A stretch of 64,000 nt of DNA, taken from positions 124,001 through 188,000 of the forward strand of contig NZ_JAZGJP010000003.1 in assembly GCF_036408795.1 (NCBI RefSeq), in the 5' to 3' direction. Position numbers and translations under genes: made by a program. This DNA is from Olsenella_L kribbiana. Its GTDB lineage: Bacteria > Actinomycetota > Coriobacteriia > Coriobacteriales > Atopobiaceae. The notes beneath the pieces are model-generated. The model saw only the letters and a program-made list of their open reading frames with translations. It made no database searches and was not told the DNA's origin. Positions 60,914 through 64,000 of this stretch are shown here, in pieces (the first letter of the stretch is position 1; every line of letters starts with the position of its first letter).

Positions 60914-62548
60914 CTAAGACTGGTTCTCGTGATCCACAAGCCCCTGAGCACCGTAACGCTTCCTCAGGAGCGGCTTTTCGATCTTGCCGGTCGCATTGCG
61001 CGGCACATCAGCAAAGATGATCTTGCGCGGCCTCTTGTAGCGCGGAAGCCCGAGGCAGAACTGGTTGATATCGTCCTCCGTAGCGTGAGAGCCCGGCTTC
61101 AGCTCCACGATGGCGCAGGCAATCTCTCCCAGGCGCTCATCAGGAAGGCCGATCACGGCCACATCCTGGATATCCGGATCTCCCGACATGAAGTCCTCGA
61201 TCTGCACCGGATAGAGGTTCTCGCCGCCCGTGATGATGACATCCTTCTTGCGGTCCACGAGCCAGTAGAACCCGTCCTCATCCTGCCTGGCCATGTCTCC
61301 CGTATGGAGCCATCCATCCTGCAGGGCCTCTGCCGTGGCTTCGGGGTCCTTGTAGTAGCACTCCATGAGGCCGGGGCCCTTGACGCAGAGCTCGCCGACA
61401 GCGCCCTGCTCTACCTCATTGCCTGCCTCATCCACGATCTTTGCCTGCCAGCGATAGCCCGGCACGCCGATGGCACCGACATGGTCGATGTTCTCGAGTC
61501 CCAGATGCACGCATCCTGGGCCCGTGGATTCGGAAAGGCCGTAGTTCGTGTCGTACTGATGGTTCGGAAAGACCTCTTTCCAGCGCTTGATGAGGCTCTT
61601 CGGCACAGGCTGGGCGCCGATATGCATGAGCCGCCACTGGTCGAGGTGATAATCAGAGAGCGTGACCGTCCCCTGTTCTATGGCCGTGAGGATATCCTGG
61701 GCCCAGGGCACGAGGAGCCACACAATCGTGCAGCGCTCTGAGGAGACGGTGGACAAGATCGACTTCGGCGACACGCCACGGAGGAGCACGCCCTTGCCGC
61801 CCACAAGAAGGCTTCCGAGCCAGTGCATCATGGCACCGGTGTGGTAAAGGGGCGGAATGCAGAGGAACACGTCCTCATGAACGGTCTTGTGATGGACTGC
61901 CTCCATCTCTGCTGCCTGCGTGAGCGAGCGGTGATGATGGAGAATGGCCTTGGGGAAGCCGGTCGTTCCGGAGGAGTAGTAGATGGCAGCATCCTCATCC
62001 TCCGAGAGCGGGATCATGGGGTCCGTGGAGGCACAGAGCGCCGCCAGCTCACGGTAGCTCTCTGCCCAGGTCGGGCAGTCATCTCCCACATAGAAGAGGA
62101 GGCGTCCCTTCTGAATCTTGGGCACGATCTCCTCGACACGTCCGATGAACTCAGGGCCGAAGACAAGGATCGTCGCATCCGACTTCTCGAGGCAGTACTC
62201 GATCTCATCCGATGCATAGCGGAAGTTGAGCGGCACGACCGTGGCACCGGTCTTCAAGATGCCGAAGTAGAGCGGCAGCCATTCGATGCAGTTGTAGAGA
62301 AGCAGGGCTACCTTGTCGTCCTTGCGGACGCCACGGGAAAGCAGGAGGTTCGCGAAGCGGTTCGACTTCTCGTCGAACACCTTCCATGTCATCTCCCGCC
62401 TATACGGATTGTCCTCTGTCGTCTCTACGAGCTCATACTCGCGCCATGTGACATGGCGGTTGTCCTGTATCTCAGGATTCACCTCGACGAGAGCTGTCTC
62501 GTTCGGGTATGCCGCGGCATTATGCCGCAGCATGTCTACGATGGTCAC
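60914..62548 (-). CDS. AMP-forming acyl-CoA synthetase/ligase
   Basis: The 544-residue protein belongs to the ANL superfamily: YYSSGTTGFPKAILHHHR (P-loop-like), NYGLSESTGPGCVHLG, GWLHTGDMARQDEDGFYWLVDRKKDVIITGGENLYPVQIED and RYKRPRKIIFADVPRNATGK near the end. Its substrate is a carboxylic acid; because it opens the iorAB operon, an aryl acetate (indoleacetate or phenylacetate) is likely (inference). It starts with GTG 62548, preceded by GGAGGGG. Confidence 0.9.
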   Translation of the reverse strand: MTIVDMLRHNAAAYPNETALVEVNPEIQDNRHVTWREYELVETTEDNPYRREMTWKVFDEKSNRFANLLLSRGVRKDDKVALLLYNCIEWLPLYFGILKTGATVVPLNFRYASDEIEYCLEKSDATILVFGPEFIGRVEEIVPKIQKGRLLFYVGDDCPTWAESYRELAALCASTDPMIPLSEDEDAAIYYSSGTTGFPKAILHHHRSLTQAAEMEAVHHKTVHEDVFLCIPPLYHTGAMMHWLGSLLVGGKGVLLRGVSPKSILSTVSSERCTIVWLLVPWAQDILTAIEQGTVTLSDYHLDQWRLMHIGAQPVPKSLIKRWKEVFPNHQYDTNYGLSESTGPGCVHLGLENIDHVGAIGVPGYRWQAKIVDEAGNEVEQGAVGELCVKGPGLMECYYKDPEATAEALQDGWLHTGDMARQDEDGFYWLVDRKKDVIITGGENLYPVQIEDFMSGDPDIQDVAVIGLPDERLGEIACAIVELKPGSHATEDDINQFCLGLPRYKRPRKIIFADVPRNATGKIEKPLLRKRYGAQGLVDHENQS

Positions 62549-62879
62549 AGGCGGCCCCTCCCCTATAGATGGACGCTTTCAGCCTCTCCGGAGCCCAAGC
62601 TCCAAACTTCATCAGCGTAGCGTATACGGGAAGTCATTAACCCCTTGATGCCGCCAGCGGCAACGGACCTGTAGCAATGGCATGGGTTTGCCAAGGCTTA
62701 TGAGCATTGCATCGCACAATCCGTGTTACGCTAGTCGCATATACCGAACGGACTCCAGAAGGGATGCGCGCAATGGGAAGCTTTCCGAAGACGCTCTCCT
62801 ATCGAATGCAGGGCCTCTAAGCCTCTTTAGGCGCCTAGGGCGCTGCGCACATCCCTGAAAAACAGATCTGGAGATACCC
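62549..62879. other. intergenic region between the ior operon and metA
   Basis: About 330 bp hold the divergent promoters. I looked for a SAM riboswitch before metA but found no convincing one. A GCCGCCAGCGGC hairpin lies near 62650-62661 and an AGGCGCCT palindrome near 62829-62836. Confidence 0.5.
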
Positions 62880-63848
62880 ATGCCTATCAATATCCCTGAC
62901 GGCCTGCCCGCAAAGAAGATCCTGCACGACGAGCACATCTTTGCCCTCGAAGAGGAAGTGGCCGCCTCCCAGCAGATCAGACCTCTCCATGTGGTGCTTC
63001 TGAACCTCATGCCGACAAAGATCGAGACGGAGACGCAGATCCTGCGCCTCATCTCGAAGTCCCCTCTGCAGGTGAGCCTTGACTTCATGCGCGTCTCGAG
63101 CCATGAGGCGCAGCATTCACGCGACCACCTCGTGAAGTTCTATGAGACGTTCGAAACACTCAAGGCCAACAACTACGATGGCCTGATCGTCACCGGCGCC
63201 CCCGTGGAGCAGATGCCCTTCGAGGATGTGGACTACTGGCAAGAGCTCACAGAGATCTTTGACTGGGCAGACGAGCACGTGCTCTCGACCATGCATCTCT
63301 GCTGGGGTGCGATGGCAAAGCTCTACTACAAGTACGGCGTCCACAAGATCGACCTGCCGGAGAAGCTCTTCGGTGTCTTCCCGCAGCGGCTCTGCGATGA
63401 GTACAACTTCCTGACGAACGGCTTCGACGAGCTCCACTACATGCCGCACTCGAGGCATGCGATGCTCGACGAGGCAGAGCTCAGGCTCCATCCGGAGCTC
63501 CAGGTGCTCTCCGAAGGCATTACAAGCGGACCTGCGATCATTGCCACGAGGGACTTCCATGAGATCTATCTCACGGGCCACTTCGAGTACGGCAGGGATA
63601 CGCTGGCCAACGAATACTGGCGCGATGCGAATGCCGGAAAGCCGATCAAGCTGCCCGTGAACTACTTCCCAGGAGACGATCCGACCTACCAGCCACGCTT
63701 CACGTGGAGGGCACACGCCAATCTCCTCTACCGGAACTGGCTCAACTGGGTCTACCAGATGACGCCCTACCGCTTCGAAGACATCCCCGCAACCATAAAG
63801 CAGCTCCATGCCCACGCCACCGGCAAGGTGGACAAGTTCGAGTGCTGA
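62880..63848 (+). CDS. metA: Homoserine O-acyltransferase (MetA family, predicted acetyl)
   Basis: MetA acylates homoserine in methionine synthesis. The 322-residue protein carries LLNLMPTKIETETQ, the catalytic Cys at ~141 (MHLCWGAMA) and GHFEYGRDTL. At the position that selects the acyl donor it reads TGAPVEQ, with Glu (~110), as in acetyl-CoA-using enzymes such as that of Bacillus cereus, not Gly as in the succinyl-CoA-using E. coli enzyme. It is thus predicted to be a homoserine O-acetyltransferase. GGAGAT precedes ATG 62880. Confidence 0.95.
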   Translation: MPINIPDGLPAKKILHDEHIFALEEEVAASQQIRPLHVVLLNLMPTKIETETQILRLISKSPLQVSLDFMRVSSHEAQHSRDHLVKFYETFETLKANNYDGLIVTGAPVEQMPFEDVDYWQELTEIFDWADEHVLSTMHLCWGAMAKLYYKYGVHKIDLPEKLFGVFPQRLCDEYNFLTNGFDELHYMPHSRHAMLDEAELRLHPELQVLSEGITSGPAIIATRDFHEIYLTGHFEYGRDTLANEYWRDANAGKPIKLPVNYFPGDDPTYQPRFTWRAHANLLYRNWLNWVYQMTPYRFEDIPATIKQLHAHATGKVDKFEC

Positions 63849-63885
63849 GAGACCAGATAGAGATCTATAAGGAGTCACCGCTTCC

Positions 63886-64000
63886 ATGAAACAGGCACGT
63901 CCGTATCCGAAGGCATACATCACGAAGAAGGCTGCACGCATGCTCTCCCAGGGATACCTCTGGGTCTTCGAGGGAGAGATCGTGCGCATGGAGCCTGACC
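63886..64000 (+). CDS. RlmI-like 23S rRNA methyltransferase, 5' part
   Basis: Only 38 residues are in the window: MKQARPYPKAYITKKAARML, then SQGYLWVFEGEIVRME. This fits the N-terminal PUA domain of RlmI-type class I SAM-dependent methyltransferases (GHPWVFSGEI-like). AAGGAG lies upstream of ATG 63886, 37 bases after the metA stop. The remainder is outside the window. Confidence 0.7.
   Translation, partial: MKQARPYPKAYITKKAARMLSQGYLWVFEGEIVRMEPD

Noticed and set aside
59090..61741. An 883-codon open frame on the plus strand
   Set aside because: It is antisense to iorA and the acyl-CoA ligase. Long antisense frames are common in GC-rich DNA because of codon bias; it has no family motif or ribosome site.
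62640..62879. A SAM riboswitch upstream of metA
   Set aside because: The conserved core of SAM-I, SAM-II and SAM-IV could not be matched; only a generic hairpin is present.
1..64000. tRNA, rRNA or CRISPR arrays
   Set aside because: No T-loop with matching acceptor stem, no rRNA-like sequence and no spaced identical repeats were found while reading.

Overview
This GC-rich, actinobacterial-looking stretch most likely comes from a Coriobacteriia/Atopobiaceae member (Olsenella-like). That placement is inference. It rests on an HspR-type heat-shock regulator behind dnaK-grpE-dnaJ, high-GC codon use, a lactobacillus-type tannase gene, and an indolepyruvate oxidoreductase operon typical of anaerobic amino-acid fermenters. 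No rRNA, tRNA or CRISPR array was seen.

Layout. 1-5.4 kb: a damaged sugar locus, with a PTS EIIBC gene broken by an IS200/IS605 element, a frameshifted tannase gene and an intact RpiR-type regulator. 5.4-26.2 kb: housekeeping genes, including tsaC, prmC, prfA, rpmE with an unusual Ala/Lys tail, coaX, a biotin-ligase-like gene, folP-folK, sirtuin, patatin, xth, PHP phosphoesterase, aminotransferase, ftsH, hpt, tilS and a metallo-beta-lactamase-fold hydrolase. It also holds a zinc-ribbon membrane protein and a protein resembling only the chaperone domain of trigger factor. 26.3-42.6 kb: stress genes (hsp20, clpB, hspR, dnaJ, grpE, dnaK) sharing a candidate operator upstream of hsp20, clpB and dnaK. 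Between these lies an accessory island (27.8-32.7 kb) with a lone AAA ATPase, a broken Phd-like antitoxin and a four-gene operon: RHH regulator, membrane-anchored surface protein, LHH-nuclease lipoprotein, SUKH immunity protein. A zinc-ribbon/PASTA protein follows. 44.3-57.2 kb: an exopolysaccharide cluster (flippase, polymerase, glycosyltransferases, acyltransferase, radical SAM/SPASM protein, LCP-family gene with an early amber stop), with several gene-poor stretches of remnants. 57.6-58.2 kb: a higBA toxin-antitoxin pair. 58.5-62.5 kb: acyl-CoA ligase-iorA-iorB, for aromatic 2-oxoacid fermentation. 62.9 kb to the end: metA, predicted to use acetyl-CoA, and the start of an RlmI-like methyltransferase.

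The best candidate for an undescribed system is the operon at 29.5-32.7 kb: a lipoprotein carrying a C-terminal LHH nuclease, co-translated with a membrane-anchored extracellular protein and followed by a SUKH immunity gene. A second pattern is that three gene-breaking frameshifts are each repaired by adding one C to a CCCC tract. This points either to slippage or to a systematic sequencing error.
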